A DNA stretch of 64,000 nucleotides from Agrobacterium fabrum str. C58 (GCF_000092025.1 NC_003063.2:558001-622000), one strand, 5' to 3'. Shown: positions 30,125-39,761, counted from the first letter of the stretch. A program made the numbers and translations. Notes: generated by a model not told the origin, from the sequence alone.

Positions 30125-30672
30125 AGTTCGGTATCCCAGTAAAGATAGTCCATCCAGCTTTCGTGCAGATAGTTGGGCGGGAACAACCGTCCGTTATTGT
30201 GCAGATCCTGAACCGTTGGCTGGAAGGGCTTCTGCGCCGGGAACATGCCCGCCTGCTTGGGAAGCTTGCTGCCTTTTCTAAGGTTGCAGGGAGAGCACGC
30301 CGCCACGACATTGTGCCACGTCGTTTCACCGCCATGCGCGCGGGGAATGACATGGTCGAAGGTCAATTCGTCCCGCGTACCGCAATACTGGCATTCGAAC
30401 TTGTCCCGAAGGAAAACGTTGAAGCGTGTGAAGGCAGGGTTGCGGATGGGCTGCACATAGGTCTTGAGGCTGACGACACTCGGCAGCCGCATGGAAAAGC
30501 TGGGGGACGACACCGCGTGATCATATTCTGCAATGATGTTCACACGGTCTAGAAAGACAGCCTTGATCGCGTCCTGCCAGGACCATAACGACAAGGGGTA
30601 GTAACTCAGTGGCCTGTAGTCTGCGTTCAGAACGAGCGCCGGCAGGGCCTGTGGTGAAACTGCAATCGTCAA
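30115..30672 (-). CDS. HNH endonuclease
   Basis: The 185-residue protein has a Cys4-type HNH domain: CQYCG near residue 94, DHVIPRAHGG with the catalytic His, a central Asn in WHNVVAAC, and CSPCNLRKG. The N-terminal part (PALVLNADYRPLSYYPLSLW) is typical of the single-copy HNH proteins found throughout alphaproteobacteria. Its target is unknown. The start is a TTG at 30672 with AGGAG six bases upstream, and no better ATG is near. Confidence 0.88.
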   Translation of the reverse strand: MTIAVSPQALPALVLNADYRPLSYYPLSLWSWQDAIKAVFLDRVNIIAEYDHAVSSPSFSMRLPSVVSLKTYVQPIRNPAFTRFNVFLRDKFECQYCGTRDELTFDHVIPRAHGGETTWHNVVAACSPCNLRKGSKLPKQAGMFPAQKPFQPTVQDLHNNGRLFPPNYLHESWMDYLYWDTELQP

Positions 30673-30995
30673 GGGCTTCTCCTGATCGATTCGGCATCTG
30701 CACCTGTATATTAGGTCCGTTGTTACAGGATTGTGAAGCCTATAAATGCAGCGGCAAAGAGCTTAATTTTTAAGCCCGGGAAAGGCCGTTTTCGCATTCC
30801 TGAAGACCGGGCGACGCCGTCGCCATGTGCATCTCTGGTCCATGCGGCAGGACGGCGATTCGGCCAGACACAAATCCTTCTCACGGCGGACGCAATATCG
30901 GTGGTATGATGACCTTCAACGAGAAACCAATGCGCGCCCGCCGTGGCAAATGTGCGGCGGCGGCGGCCATCATTCCTTCTTTGGAGGAAACGCTC
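30673..30995. other. Gap between HNH gene and small secreted gene
   Basis: This 323-base stretch separates divergent genes and must hold both promoters. An AT-rich segment with CTTAATTTTTAAG lies near 30760. Open frames reading into the next gene lack ribosome sites. I see nothing else. Confidence 0.4.
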
Positions 30996-31295
30996 ATGAT
31001 GTTGCGCATGCGGCAAGCGGCGATATTGCGGGGCAGCCTGGCGGCGGGGACGCTCGCCGTCGTGATCGGCCTGGCGGTGGGTTCTCATGCCCAACAATAC
31101 CAGAATTTCGAAGTGACGCCGGATGGGCGCGGCGGTGCACAGGGAGCCATCGGCGGACGCAATTTCGAGGTTGAGCGAAATTACGACCGGCCGCCGGCGG
31201 GCGGTGCCCCACCCGAGACACGGCGCGACCTGAGGCAGGCCGTCCCGCAACAGACCTGTATCGTCGACAGCGAGGGCCGAACGCGCTGCAAGTGA
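30996..31295 (+). CDS. Small secreted protein, unknown function
   Basis: The 99-residue protein has a signal peptide of about 30 residues (ending GSHAQ) and a low-complexity mature part rich in Gly, Arg and Pro (GGRNFEVERNYDRPPAGG). A Cys pair near the C-terminus (TCIVDSEGRTRCK) could form a disulfide. GGAGG eight bases before ATG 30996 decides the start; the frame is open to about 30825. I do not recognise the family. It lies 146 bases ahead of a transglutaminase-like peptidase gene. Confidence 0.6.
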   Translation: MMLRMRQAAILRGSLAAGTLAVVIGLAVGSHAQQYQNFEVTPDGRGGAQGAIGGRNFEVERNYDRPPAGGAPPETRRDLRQAVPQQTCIVDSEGRTRCK

Positions 31296-31441
31296 GCGCC
31301 GGCTCCTTCTTATCGCTGTTTTCAGCCCGCCGTGAGAAAATCGGATTTCGTTAAAATGCAATCCATCGACTTAAACGGCCTGCAAGAATGGGCCGCTATG
31401 ATGCCAGGCACAAGAGAAGACAATTGTGCAGGGGCAAGGAC

Positions 31442-32044
31442 ATGGCGAAGAAAAAAATCCGTCTGGCAAAGATTTTTGCCGTCGCTGCCGGCGTGGCGGC
31501 AAGCATTGCGACAACGGCATCGGCCGTACCGCTTGGCCTCGCCCAGAAGCCGGGCGGCGCTCGACCCGGCCAGTTCATGCCGACAAGCCGCCCGACCATC
31601 GCGCCCATTGCCTTTGCGAAATTCTGCGACAGCGCCGCCGACCAATGTGTCCGGATCGGCGATGGCGACATGGTGGAGCTGACAAAACAGAAGCGCATGG
31701 AACTCCAGCGCGTCAACGCCGAGATCAACACATCGATCATTTACGCCAGCGAGCAGGACGGCGAAGACGACTGGAAGCTGAACCCGGCAAGCGGCGACTG
31801 CGATGATTTCGCGGTGACCAAGCGGCAGCGCCTCCTGCGCGCCGGCTGGCCCTCGGGCGCGTTGCGCATCGCAACGGCGCGCACGACGGATGGCATCGGC
31901 CATGCCGTCCTGGTCGTCAGCACCAGCCAGGGCGATCTCGTGCTCGATAACCGCACCAATGTCGTCAAACCTTGGAAAGCGGTCGATCTGAAATGGATCA
32001 AGATCCAGTCGCACGAGAACCCGCGTATATGGCTGAAACTCTAG
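31442..32044 (+). CDS. Bacterial transglutaminase-like cysteine peptidase (BTLCP), secreted
   Basis: The 200-residue protein has a signal peptide ending about TASA (residue 28) and the BTLCP triad: Cys in SGDCDDFAVTKRQ, His in GIGHAVLVV and Asp in LVLDNRT. Members process proteins in the periplasm; in other bacteria LapG is a related adhesin protease, though this branch (DUF920) is commoner in rhizobia. AAGGAC sits just before ATG 31442. A metallophosphoesterase gene follows after about 120 bases. Confidence 0.88.
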   Translation: MAKKKIRLAKIFAVAAGVAASIATTASAVPLGLAQKPGGARPGQFMPTSRPTIAPIAFAKFCDSAADQCVRIGDGDMVELTKQKRMELQRVNAEINTSIIYASEQDGEDDWKLNPASGDCDDFAVTKRQRLLRAGWPSGALRIATARTTDGIGHAVLVVSTSQGDLVLDNRTNVVKPWKAVDLKWIKIQSHENPRIWLKL

Positions 32045-32163
32045 ACCGCCGGATCCATGCTTGTAGGCTTCATTCAAGGAGGCTACGACGTAGCCTAGGC
32101 GCAGGATGAGACAGCCGTTTTCAACGCTCTTGACCTTGTGCGGGAGAGACAGTATCGGCAGCT

Positions 32164-32955
32164 ATGCCCAAGGTATTCAACTGGATTCGCGGTCGTAAGC
32201 AACCAGCCCCCCGCGACGACCGGAGGCGGCGCAGAATAGACCTTGGCGACAAGCCGCCCACCTTCCCCATTTACGCCATTGGCGACGTGCACGGCAGCCT
32301 CGACCTGCTCTTGCAGGCGGAGCGGAAAATCCTTGCCGATCTGGAGCCCGACCCCTCCCCCGCGCTGGTCGTCCTGCTGGGTGATTATGTCGATCGCGGG
32401 CGCGATTCCCGCGGCGTTCTCGAACATCTGCTGCAAGCGCCGCCCGCGCCGCTTCGCCGTATCGCCCTTTGCGGCAACCATGAGCAGCTCTTCCACGACT
32501 TTCTCGAAAATCCGCAGGAAAACATGCACTGGCTGGATTTTGGCGGCCGCCAGACGCTTCTGTCTTACGGGGTCGATATCGACTATTTCATGCACAAGGG
32601 CCGTCTCAGGCAGCAGCCATTCAGGGACGCGCTGCTCGGCGCAATCCCGCAGCCCCACCGCCAGCTTTTATCCAGCCTGCCCGTCTATGCCCGCATTGGC
32701 TCCTATATCTTCGTGCATGCTGGCTTCAGACCGGGATTGCCGCTGGATGCGCAGACCGATGAGGACATGCTCTGGATCCGTGAGCCTTTCCTTTCGCAGG
32801 GAGCCGGACTCGACCTCCTCGTCGTTCACGGGCACACGCCAGTGGAGCAACCGGAGACCGGCCCGCAGCGCATCGGCATCGACACCGGCGCTTATACCAC
32901 GGGCAGGCTCACCATTCTCAGGCTCTCGGATGCAGGCCTGCACCTGATCGGCTGA
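32164..32955 (+). CDS. Metallophosphoesterase (Ser/Thr phosphatase-like)
   Basis: The 263-residue protein has the full calcineurin-like set: GDVHGSLD near residue 41, GDYVDRG near 75, GNHEQ near 104, and the late His in VVHGHTPVE. It hydrolyses phosphate esters using two metals, probably as a protein phosphatase or ApaH-like enzyme. The N-terminus is short and very basic (RGRKQ, then DDRRRRR). It converges on the dihydroxyacetone kinase gene, with 14 bases between them. Confidence 0.9.
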   Translation: MPKVFNWIRGRKQPAPRDDRRRRRIDLGDKPPTFPIYAIGDVHGSLDLLLQAERKILADLEPDPSPALVVLLGDYVDRGRDSRGVLEHLLQAPPAPLRRIALCGNHEQLFHDFLENPQENMHWLDFGGRQTLLSYGVDIDYFMHKGRLRQQPFRDALLGAIPQPHRQLLSSLPVYARIGSYIFVHAGFRPGLPLDAQTDEDMLWIREPFLSQGAGLDLLVVHGHTPVEQPETGPQRIGIDTGAYTTGRLTILRLSDAGLHLIG

Positions 32956-32969
32956 GCCCGGTCAGACTT

Positions 32970-34664
32970 TCACGAGATCGCAGCCTCGATAGCTTTGAGC
33001 CAGATGCCAACGGCGACCGCGCCCCCATCGGGATGGCCGACGGCCCGCTCACCGAGGTAACTTGCGCGCCCGAGCCGTGGCTTCATGGACGCTGTCGCCT
33101 CTGCGCCCACCTCGCCCGCCGCCACCGCGGATTGCCAGGCTTCTTCTGCCGAAGCGCCTGTCACAAGCTTGTCCCTGAAGGTTTTCGCTGCCGGATAAAG
33201 CGCATCGATCATCGTGCGATCGCCCGGTTTCGCACCGCCAAGTTCCGAGACCGCCGCAACAGCCGCCACGAATGCTTCCGCCATCTGCTGGGCCGCTGGC
33301 TCATCGATCCCTGCCAGCTGTCGCGAAGCGCGCATGAGGCCTGTCGCATAGAACGGCCCCGAGCTTCCGCCGATGGCCTTGCGCATCGCATTGGCCATCG
33401 CCATCAATCCATCGGAGACGTCGCCGAAACTCTCTTTCGGCAGCGCAAGGATCGCCTCGCCGCCACGCACCATGCTGGCGCCGAGGTCGCCGTCACCTGC
33501 AACGCTATCGAGTTGCGTCAGCCTGGGCTCCGCAGCGATCAGGGCTCTCGCGGACCGTTCCGCGCCCGAACGAAGCCGCTCGCCGGCCGCCGTCATCTTG
33601 TTTGTCGCAACCACGGTCTTTTCGGCGTTTGCCGAAGGCAGAACCCGCTTGCGGTTCACCGCACCGCCGCGCGGCCATGCGCCAGCCTCGGTTGGCGCGT
33701 CGATGAGGCTGAGCGCTGCGTCGTCAACCTGCATGACCGACAACGAAAACCCGGGCATATCGAGGGCTGAAAGGAAGGTGCCGGCCCAGGCACGTTCCAC
33801 GACGATGCCTTTCGCCTCCAGCCGCGCGACTGCCGACCGTGCGACGATGGCGAGTTCCATCGGCGGCGTTGCCCCCAGGCCGTTGACCAGCAGAGCGACG
33901 CGATTGCCGCCGGCGAGCTTGCCGTCGGCTTCGATCGTTTCGATCACCAGCTGCACGAGCGCGTCAGCCGAGGCAATGGGCATCCGCTGCACGCCCTGCT
34001 CGCCATGGATACCGAGCCCGACTTCGATTTCGGTCTCGCCAAGCACGAAGCCCGGCTTGCCGACAGCCGGCAGCGTGCAGGATCCCAGCGAGACACCCAT
34101 GGAAGATAGCTTGGCGGCAGCGTCCCGGGCGATGCGGGCCACCTCTTGAAGAGGAAGGCCCTTTTCCGCTGCGGCCCCCGCGAGCTTGTGCACGAGCACC
34201 GTCCCCGCAATCCCGCGGCGGCGCTCGGCGGGAACCGTATCCTTCAAGGCAACGTCGTCGGCGACGACAACGATCTCGACAGGGATTCCTTCGGCCCTCG
34301 CCAGCTCCGCCGCCAAGCCGAAATTCAGCCGGTCGCCGGTATAGTTCTTGACGATGACCAGCGCACCGGCAGGGCCGGCCGCGGCCCTGATGCCGGCGAG
34401 AACCGCGTCGGTGCTCGGCGAAGTGAAGACATCGCCCGCCACCGCAACCGTCAACATGCCCGTGCCGACATAACCGGCGTGGGCCGGCTCATGTCCGCTG
34501 CCACCGCCCGAAAGCACTGCAACCTTGCGCTTTTCCGCTTCAGGCAGGCCGGACCTTATGACCACGTTCTCATCCTGAAGCAGAATGGTTTCGGGGCTGA
34601 GCGCCACGATGCCCTCCAGCATGTCCCGGACAACGGTGGATGGATCGTTGATGAGCTTCTTCAT
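32970..34664 (-). CDS. Dihydroxyacetone kinase, one-chain DhaK-DhaL fusion
   Basis: The 564-residue protein is an ATP-type dihydroxyacetone kinase. Residues 1-330 are DhaK, with GGGSGHEPAHAGYVG and the substrate-binding His in GLGIHGEQGV. Residues 360-564 are DhaL, with the Mg-ATP-binding segment DSVAGDGDLGASM. It phosphorylates dihydroxyacetone, or a related ketose such as erythrulose, to feed central metabolism. GAGGAG before ATG 34664 supports the start. No phosphotransferase DhaM gene or sugar-uptake gene is adjacent. Confidence 0.93.
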   Translation of the reverse strand: MKKLINDPSTVVRDMLEGIVALSPETILLQDENVVIRSGLPEAEKRKVAVLSGGGSGHEPAHAGYVGTGMLTVAVAGDVFTSPSTDAVLAGIRAAAGPAGALVIVKNYTGDRLNFGLAAELARAEGIPVEIVVVADDVALKDTVPAERRRGIAGTVLVHKLAGAAAEKGLPLQEVARIARDAAAKLSSMGVSLGSCTLPAVGKPGFVLGETEIEVGLGIHGEQGVQRMPIASADALVQLVIETIEADGKLAGGNRVALLVNGLGATPPMELAIVARSAVARLEAKGIVVERAWAGTFLSALDMPGFSLSVMQVDDAALSLIDAPTEAGAWPRGGAVNRKRVLPSANAEKTVVATNKMTAAGERLRSGAERSARALIAAEPRLTQLDSVAGDGDLGASMVRGGEAILALPKESFGDVSDGLMAMANAMRKAIGGSSGPFYATGLMRASRQLAGIDEPAAQQMAEAFVAAVAAVSELGGAKPGDRTMIDALYPAAKTFRDKLVTGASAEEAWQSAVAAGEVGAEATASMKPRLGRASYLGERAVGHPDGGAVAVGIWLKAIEAAIS

Positions 34665-34990
34665 GCCTTACTCCTCGATGCAGTGCGTCAGCTGGCGGGC
34701 GGTACCGGCATTTGCTCAAGCTGGAAAACGCAGATGCCGTTTAAACAGTGAACAAGCACGATCTCCCTGCCGATTGCAACCGCTGGACATGCATGGAGAA
34801 GCCTCAAGCGCGGAACAGTACCAGTGTGTAATTGTCTGCAGACTTCTGGTCAGCCAGCCTCCAACATTGTATAGGACGCCGGTGATCTCCCTTCTTCTCG
34901 ACAGGCCTCCCGGTCGCGAAGAACAATACTGAAATAACAGGACGCAACCCGCCACCTGATCAACCTCAACAACCAGCATCAAGGAAACAC
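34665..34990. other. Divergent promoter gap with a 10-bp palindrome
   Basis: This 326-base gap separates the kinase gene from the permease gene. It holds the perfect palindrome GTCTGCAGAC at 34834-34843, flanked by TT and TT, and a TATAGG box near 34869. A regulator site is possible but cannot be assigned. No gene is seen. Confidence 0.35.
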
Positions 34991-36244
34991 ATGAGCGCTG
35001 CGTATTATACGTCGGCCATTGCGGTCGCGACTGCGGCAGGGGTAGTTATCAGGCCGTTCCGGTGGCCCGAGGCCGTATGGGCAGTCGCCGGAGCGCTGCT
35101 GATCCTCGCCCTGGGCATTCTGACGCCTGCGGAAGTCTGGTCGGGGGTGATCAAGGGTCTCGACGTCTACCTGTTCCTGACCGGCATGATGCTGCTGTCA
35201 GAGCTTGCCCGGCGCGAGGGCCTGTTCGACTGGGTCGCCGCCGTTGCGATCTCCTACGCCAGAGGATCGTCGCGGCGCCTGTTCGTGCTGATCTACCTGA
35301 TCGGCGTCATCGTGACCGCGCTTCTCTCCAACGACGCAACCGCCGTTGTCCTGACGCCTGCCGTTTATGCGGCATGCCGCGCTGCCAGGGTCAAGGATCC
35401 GCTTCCTTACCTTTATATCTGCGCCTTCATTGCCAATGCGGCGAGTTTCGTGCTGCCGATCTCCAATCCGGCCAACCTCGTCATTTTCGCGGGCGGCGAG
35501 ATGCCGCCGTTGTCCCGCTGGCTGGACACCTTCCTGCTTCCGTCGATTGCGGCAATCATTGTCACCTTTCTCGCGCTTTACTGGTCGCAGCGGCGTGTTC
35601 TGGCGGAAGACACCGTCGCGGATCGGGTGGAACGCCCGACCCTCAGCCTGCCGGCAAAACTGGCGGGCGTCGGCCTGCTGGCAACCGCCGCCGTGCTGCT
35701 GTCTGCCTCTGCATTCCACATGGATCTCGGCCTTCCGACCTTCCTCGCCGGCGTGATCACGACCATCCTCGTTCTTGCCATCGTGCGGCAGAACCCGGTG
35801 GAGATCATCAAGGATGTGAGCTGGGGGGTGCTGCCGCTCGTTGCGGGCCTGTTCGTCATCGTCGAAGCCGTCAGCCACACGGGCATCACCGCCGTCGTCG
35901 CCGAGCAGTTGAAGGCGCTGAGTATGCATTCCGAGGCACAGGCCATCGGGATCGGCGGCGTGGCAGTCGCGCTTTTTTCCAACCTCGTCAACAATCTGCC
36001 GGCTGGCCTCTTCGCCGCAAGTGCCGTTCAGGCTGCACAGGTGCCGGACAATGTCACCGCCGCTATCCTGATCGGCGTCGATCTCGGACCGAACCTGTCG
36101 GTCACGGGGTCGCTTGCAACCATCCTGTGGCTGTCCGCGCTCCGGCGCGAAGGCCTGCATGTGAGCGCGCTTGACTTCCTCAAACTGGGCGCCCTTGTCA
36201 TGACACCGGCTTTGCTGGCGTCGCTTGCAACTTTGCTTCTCTGA
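34991..36244 (+). CDS. ArsB/NhaD-type anion permease
   Basis: The 417-residue protein has about 11 membrane helices and fits the ArsB/IT superfamily: LFLTGMMLLSELARREGLFDW, LLSNDATAVVLTPAV and PISNPANLVIF in the first half and NLVNNLPAGLF with ADLGPNL-like GVDLGPNLSVTGS in the second. ArsB proteins expel arsenite, but relatives move other anions. No arsR or arsC is beside it, so the substrate is open. AAGGA five bases before the ATG supports the start. Confidence 0.85.
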   Translation: MSAAYYTSAIAVATAAGVVIRPFRWPEAVWAVAGALLILALGILTPAEVWSGVIKGLDVYLFLTGMMLLSELARREGLFDWVAAVAISYARGSSRRLFVLIYLIGVIVTALLSNDATAVVLTPAVYAACRAARVKDPLPYLYICAFIANAASFVLPISNPANLVIFAGGEMPPLSRWLDTFLLPSIAAIIVTFLALYWSQRRVLAEDTVADRVERPTLSLPAKLAGVGLLATAAVLLSASAFHMDLGLPTFLAGVITTILVLAIVRQNPVEIIKDVSWGVLPLVAGLFVIVEAVSHTGITAVVAEQLKALSMHSEAQAIGIGGVAVALFSNLVNNLPAGLFAASAVQAAQVPDNVTAAILIGVDLGPNLSVTGSLATILWLSALRREGLHVSALDFLKLGALVMTPALLASLATLLL

Positions 36245-36275
36245 CACGCGCATGAGGACGTATTGAGAGTGACGT

Positions 36276-36299
36276 GAAGCGGCGCCGTCGCGCCGCTTC
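36276..36299. terminator. Hairpin terminator between permease and small secreted gene
   Basis: GAAGCGGCG pairs perfectly over nine bases with CGCCGCTTC around a six-base loop, between convergent genes at 36244 and 36315. The lack of a T run leaves its strength uncertain. Confidence 0.6.
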
Positions 36300-36314
36300 C
36301 GTTGTCCTATCGGA

Positions 36315-36644
36315 TTATTCGTTGATCTTGTCGATCAGCTGCATGAGGATGTCCGAGCACGCCTTCATCGGCTCGTCATCGGCACATTTGACATCGATCT
36401 TGATGTCGCCCTGCTCAAGGCGGAAATGCGCGCCTTTCGAGGGAGGCGGCGGCGGCATATGTCCGCGTGGTCCGTCTTCACCGGGACCGGCATCCTTCGG
36501 ACCGGGATGGGGCGGCGGTGGAGGCGGTGCATCTGGGCGGGCCATGCCATCCGCAGGACCGGGCGGCGGCGGTGGCGGCTGTTGGGCGACGGCGGTTCCC
36601 GCCGCGAGGAGTATCGCAGCGCCTGCAATGATCAGCTTTTTCAT
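36315..36644 (-). CDS. Small secreted Pro-rich protein
   Basis: The 109-residue protein has a clear signal peptide (MKKLIIAGAAILLAAGTAVAQ), then about 50 residues of Pro/Gly runs including PPPPPPG and PPPPPPH, then a short folded-looking tail with a Cys pair (KCADDEPMKACSD). I do not recognise the family. AGAGG nine bases before the ATG is the likely ribosome site. It stands alone between a permease and a large envelope protein gene. Confidence 0.7.
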   Translation of the reverse strand: MKKLIIAGAAILLAAGTAVAQQPPPPPPGPADGMARPDAPPPPPPHPGPKDAGPGEDGPRGHMPPPPPSKGAHFRLEQGDIKIDVKCADDEPMKACSDILMQLIDKINE

Positions 36645-36872
36645 GAGGATGGGCCTCTTGAGTTGGACAACGCTGAGAAAACGGCCTCATGCGCGGTCAG
36701 TTGCCGACTGCAAAAAATAATTCTTGATTATTGGGGGCTGTGTCATGGGGCGCGACGGTCCGTTAGAATTTACGCGAAATACGCGCCGGTTTTCCCTTAA
36801 CAGCGGCTTGCGAAGCAACTTTTGCGTGCTTAAAAGGCGCATAGCTCATTTGGCGTCACAGAGGACGAATTC

Positions 36873-38891
36873 TTGGAACAGACAACTACCCAGACCGGCA
36901 AGGGCCGGCGCAAGGCTCTATGGGCGGCGGTTGCGATCATTGCTGTTGCTGCAGCAGGTGTCGTGGGAGGCAAAAGCTTCTACCAGGCCAAGGTCAACGA
37001 ACTCGTTGCCCGCAGCGGTGCCACGGCCGGTTCCGTGGAAGTCGATTTCCTCGGGAAAATCCATGTTCGCGATCTGACATTGCCGCTTGAAGACGGTAAA
37101 AACATCAAGATTGCGGCCATCGACGGACGTCCGAAATTGCCGTTCCTGGACGGCGCGCTGGACATGAATGACATCAATATCGACATGCCCGCCGGGAAAG
37201 TCTCGATGGCGCATGCGCGCGTCGAAAATGCCACCTTTGAAAAACCCGCGGTAGCCGCCGATGGCAATGCCAATTCTCTGGCAAAGCGCATCGAGCGCTT
37301 CGCGGCATCGCGCATCTCCACGCCGGAACTGACCCTTACACAGTCCATCACGACCAGCGAGCAGAAGACCGTTTACAAGAACGTGGCTTTCTCTGATATC
37401 GCCGGCGGCCGGATCGCTCGTTATTCCATCGACAATGCCAACTTCGACATCCAGATGGATCTGCCGAACAACAGCGGCGCGATGGAAAAGAAGCATATGG
37501 TCGTGTCGACGGGTGCCGTCGCCGGTCAGGATATCGACGTCGCTTATCTCGCCCGGCTCTATACCGACAAAGCCGGTCCGGAAGACAAGGATGCAAAACC
37601 TGTCTACGGTCCGCTGTCCGTCAGCACGATTTCGTTCTCGGAAGGTGATGGCCGTTTCAGCTACGACGAAATCCGCAGCGACGGCTTTACCGCCCGCTTG
37701 CCAGCCGAACCGCTTCTGGAAACCTTGAAAGCCCTTTCCGCGGACAAGAAGCCCGAGGAGCTGTCCCCGGAAGAACGCAAGGCCTATTTCAGGAAGATCA
37801 TCTCTATTCTCGATATCGTCGGCAAGAGCAACATGCAGATGATCGGGTTCAAGATGGATGCGCCCGACGAAGGCGAAGGCGCGGCCGGCAAGAGGGTCAA
37901 GGCTACCATCGATCGTATCGACATGCAGATGGACGGCCGCAAGCTCGATTTCGGTCTGAATGGCATGTCGGTCGGAAATGGCGACGACACGATCAAATTC
38001 GATGAGGCAAGCCTCAAGGGTTTTGACTGGACTTCGACGATCGAGGCAATTTCTGAGCTCGCCGGGCTCGACGATACGGAAATCGAGACCTTCCCGTTCA
38101 ACCGTCTGATACCGGAACTGGGGACGGTCCGCGTCGGCGGCATCAATGTTGATGTGGCTGCGCCAGAAAAATCGGACGAAGAGACGGACGAGGAAACGAA
38201 AGGCACGCCGGAGCGCATCAAGTTCACGCTCAAGAACTTCGAGATGGGACTGACGAAGCCCTTCAACGGCATCCCGACGGATATCAAAATCCGGCAGGAC
38301 GATCTTACCCTCCCCATACCGGCAGACTCGTCGGAGGAGGTTTTCGTTGAGGCGCGCAAGCTGGGGATCGAGTCGCTCGCCCTGTCTTATGGCCTCTCCG
38401 CGGGTTGGGACGAACCGAACAACAACCTGATGATCCGCGAAATCTTCTTCAGCGGCAAGGATATTGGCAGCGTCAATTTCTCCGGTCTTGCGAGCGGATT
38501 TACGGAAGAGTTCTTCTCCTTCGACATTGGTCGGGCTCAGGCCGCGCTCTTCGGGCTGGCCGGTCGCGAAGTGAAACTCACGATCAAGGACGAGGGTTTG
38601 ATGGCCAAGGCGGTCAAGCTCTATGCCCTGCAGAACGACATGACCGAAGCAGAGGTTCGCGCCACCCTGACACTGGTGGCAAGTGCCCTGCTGCAGCAGG
38701 TCGCGGCTGAACAGCCGAAGCTGCAAAATGCGGTGGAGGCGCTCGGCCGCTTCATCAGCACCCCGGGAACGCTGACGGTTACGGTCAAGTCAACAGGTGC
38801 AAACGGCCTCGGCCTTCTGGATCTCGTTGCCGCCTCCGACAATCCGATGCTTCTGCTCGACAAGGTCGACATTCAGGCAACGGCGGAATAA
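36873..38891 (+). CDS. Large single-pass envelope protein, unknown function
   Basis: The 672-residue protein has one N-terminal membrane helix (about residues 17-34) and a long extracytoplasmic part rich in beta-type patterns. It alternates acidic and Gly residues and repeatedly contains segments such as LGKIHVRDLTLPLEDG and ELGTVRVGGINVDVAAP. This resembles the general look of AsmA-like envelope proteins, but I cannot place it. The start is a TTG with GAGGA eight bases upstream, and no better ATG lies nearby. It is followed by a strong terminator. Confidence 0.8.
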   Translation: MEQTTTQTGKGRRKALWAAVAIIAVAAAGVVGGKSFYQAKVNELVARSGATAGSVEVDFLGKIHVRDLTLPLEDGKNIKIAAIDGRPKLPFLDGALDMNDINIDMPAGKVSMAHARVENATFEKPAVAADGNANSLAKRIERFAASRISTPELTLTQSITTSEQKTVYKNVAFSDIAGGRIARYSIDNANFDIQMDLPNNSGAMEKKHMVVSTGAVAGQDIDVAYLARLYTDKAGPEDKDAKPVYGPLSVSTISFSEGDGRFSYDEIRSDGFTARLPAEPLLETLKALSADKKPEELSPEERKAYFRKIISILDIVGKSNMQMIGFKMDAPDEGEGAAGKRVKATIDRIDMQMDGRKLDFGLNGMSVGNGDDTIKFDEASLKGFDWTSTIEAISELAGLDDTEIETFPFNRLIPELGTVRVGGINVDVAAPEKSDEETDEETKGTPERIKFTLKNFEMGLTKPFNGIPTDIKIRQDDLTLPIPADSSEEVFVEARKLGIESLALSYGLSAGWDEPNNNLMIREIFFSGKDIGSVNFSGLASGFTEEFFSFDIGRAQAALFGLAGREVKLTIKDEGLMAKAVKLYALQNDMTEAEVRATLTLVASALLQQVAAEQPKLQNAVEALGRFISTPGTLTVTVKSTGANGLGLLDLVAASDNPMLLLDKVDIQATAE

Positions 38892-38912
38892 GCCGCCGCC
38901 GTCCGACAAGAC

Positions 38913-38940
38913 CCGGAGGGCCGCAAAGGCCTTCCGGTTT
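38913..38940 (+). terminator. Intrinsic terminator after the large envelope protein
   Basis: CCGGAGGGCC pairs with GGCCTTCCGG (one G-T pair) around a five-base GCAAA loop, followed by TTT, about 20 bases after the stop codon. Confidence 0.75.
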
Positions 38941-38960
38941 ATGGAACGCGCAGTTTCGCG

Positions 38961-39617
38961 TCAGGTTGCCGGTTGCGGCCATCTCTGCAGGGCTTCCTGC
39001 CCCGCCTCGGTCAGGCCATAGACTCCCCGATCAAGCCGTTCGAACCAGCCATAGACATTCGCAAGCAGAATTTTGCCCGCGTCCGGTACGCTGGACCGGA
39101 TCTGACGCACGCGCAGGGGGCCAGACACCAGCGCGACCGCACAGCCGAGAGCCTGCTGGCGGTAGGCGGTCATGATCGGTGCGCGTGTGCTGCCGCCCAC
39201 CGCCGGATCGCCGCGCCGCCTCTGGTGTTCGCGCATGAGCCGGGAGCGCCGTTTCGGATTGGTGCGCGGCATGGGGGTCACGGAGCCGACGAGAATGCTG
39301 ACATCGCCGGTATCGGAAATACCGAGCATGCCGATCCCGAGCCTGCGGCAAAGATCCCGGTAGCGTTTGTCGGCCTCACGGCCCCTGCCCTTGGCCGAAA
39401 CCCGCGCCGCGATCCAGACCTCGTCTGCGATGGCCGCGCGATCGACGGCCTGCAGGATAAGTTCCAGATTAAAGCTCAGTTTCAGCTCGCAGATCACGAC
39501 AACAGACGGGTCGTCGTCGCTGAGGCCAACGAGGTCGCAACCACCAACTTCACCCTTGACGGTGTAACCAGCCTTTTCGAGAAAGCCTTTGACGGGCAGA
39601 TAAAGCGACGTTTCCAT
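38961..39617 (-). CDS. DUF2161 family protein (PD-(D/E)XK-like)
   Basis: The 218-residue protein begins METSLYLPVKGFLEKAGYTVKGEVGGCDLVG and has VVICELKLSFNLELILQAVDR, with the E-x-K of a PD-(D/E)XK nuclease-like core, as in DUF2161. A basic middle (KRRSRLMREHQRRRGD) and a C-terminal winged-helix-like part (YGWFERLDRGVYGLTEAG) follow. The family is common in rhizobia and its role is unknown. It lies 144 bases beyond the end of the exopolysaccharide left arm and is probably not part of it. Confidence 0.8.
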   Translation of the reverse strand: METSLYLPVKGFLEKAGYTVKGEVGGCDLVGLSDDDPSVVVICELKLSFNLELILQAVDRAAIADEVWIAARVSAKGRGREADKRYRDLCRRLGIGMLGISDTGDVSILVGSVTPMPRTNPKRRSRLMREHQRRRGDPAVGGSTRAPIMTAYRQQALGCAVALVSGPLRVRQIRSSVPDAGKILLANVYGWFERLDRGVYGLTEAGQEALQRWPQPAT

Positions 39618-39761
39618 ATACCAGCGGGTTCAAGTGACGATCCGGCCCCTGAATACATCGATCTGCCCACCGAGAACAACCCTCGGCGCACCCGGCATGG
39701 CATCACCACCGATTATCAGTCCCCTCGGGCGGGGACGACGTCCAACGGGAAAACTTATACG

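Noticed and set aside
36918..38726. 602-codon open frame on the minus strand
   Set aside because: It is the shadow of the large envelope protein gene; its product is rich in Arg/His/Asp in the style of antisense frames and has no ribosome site.
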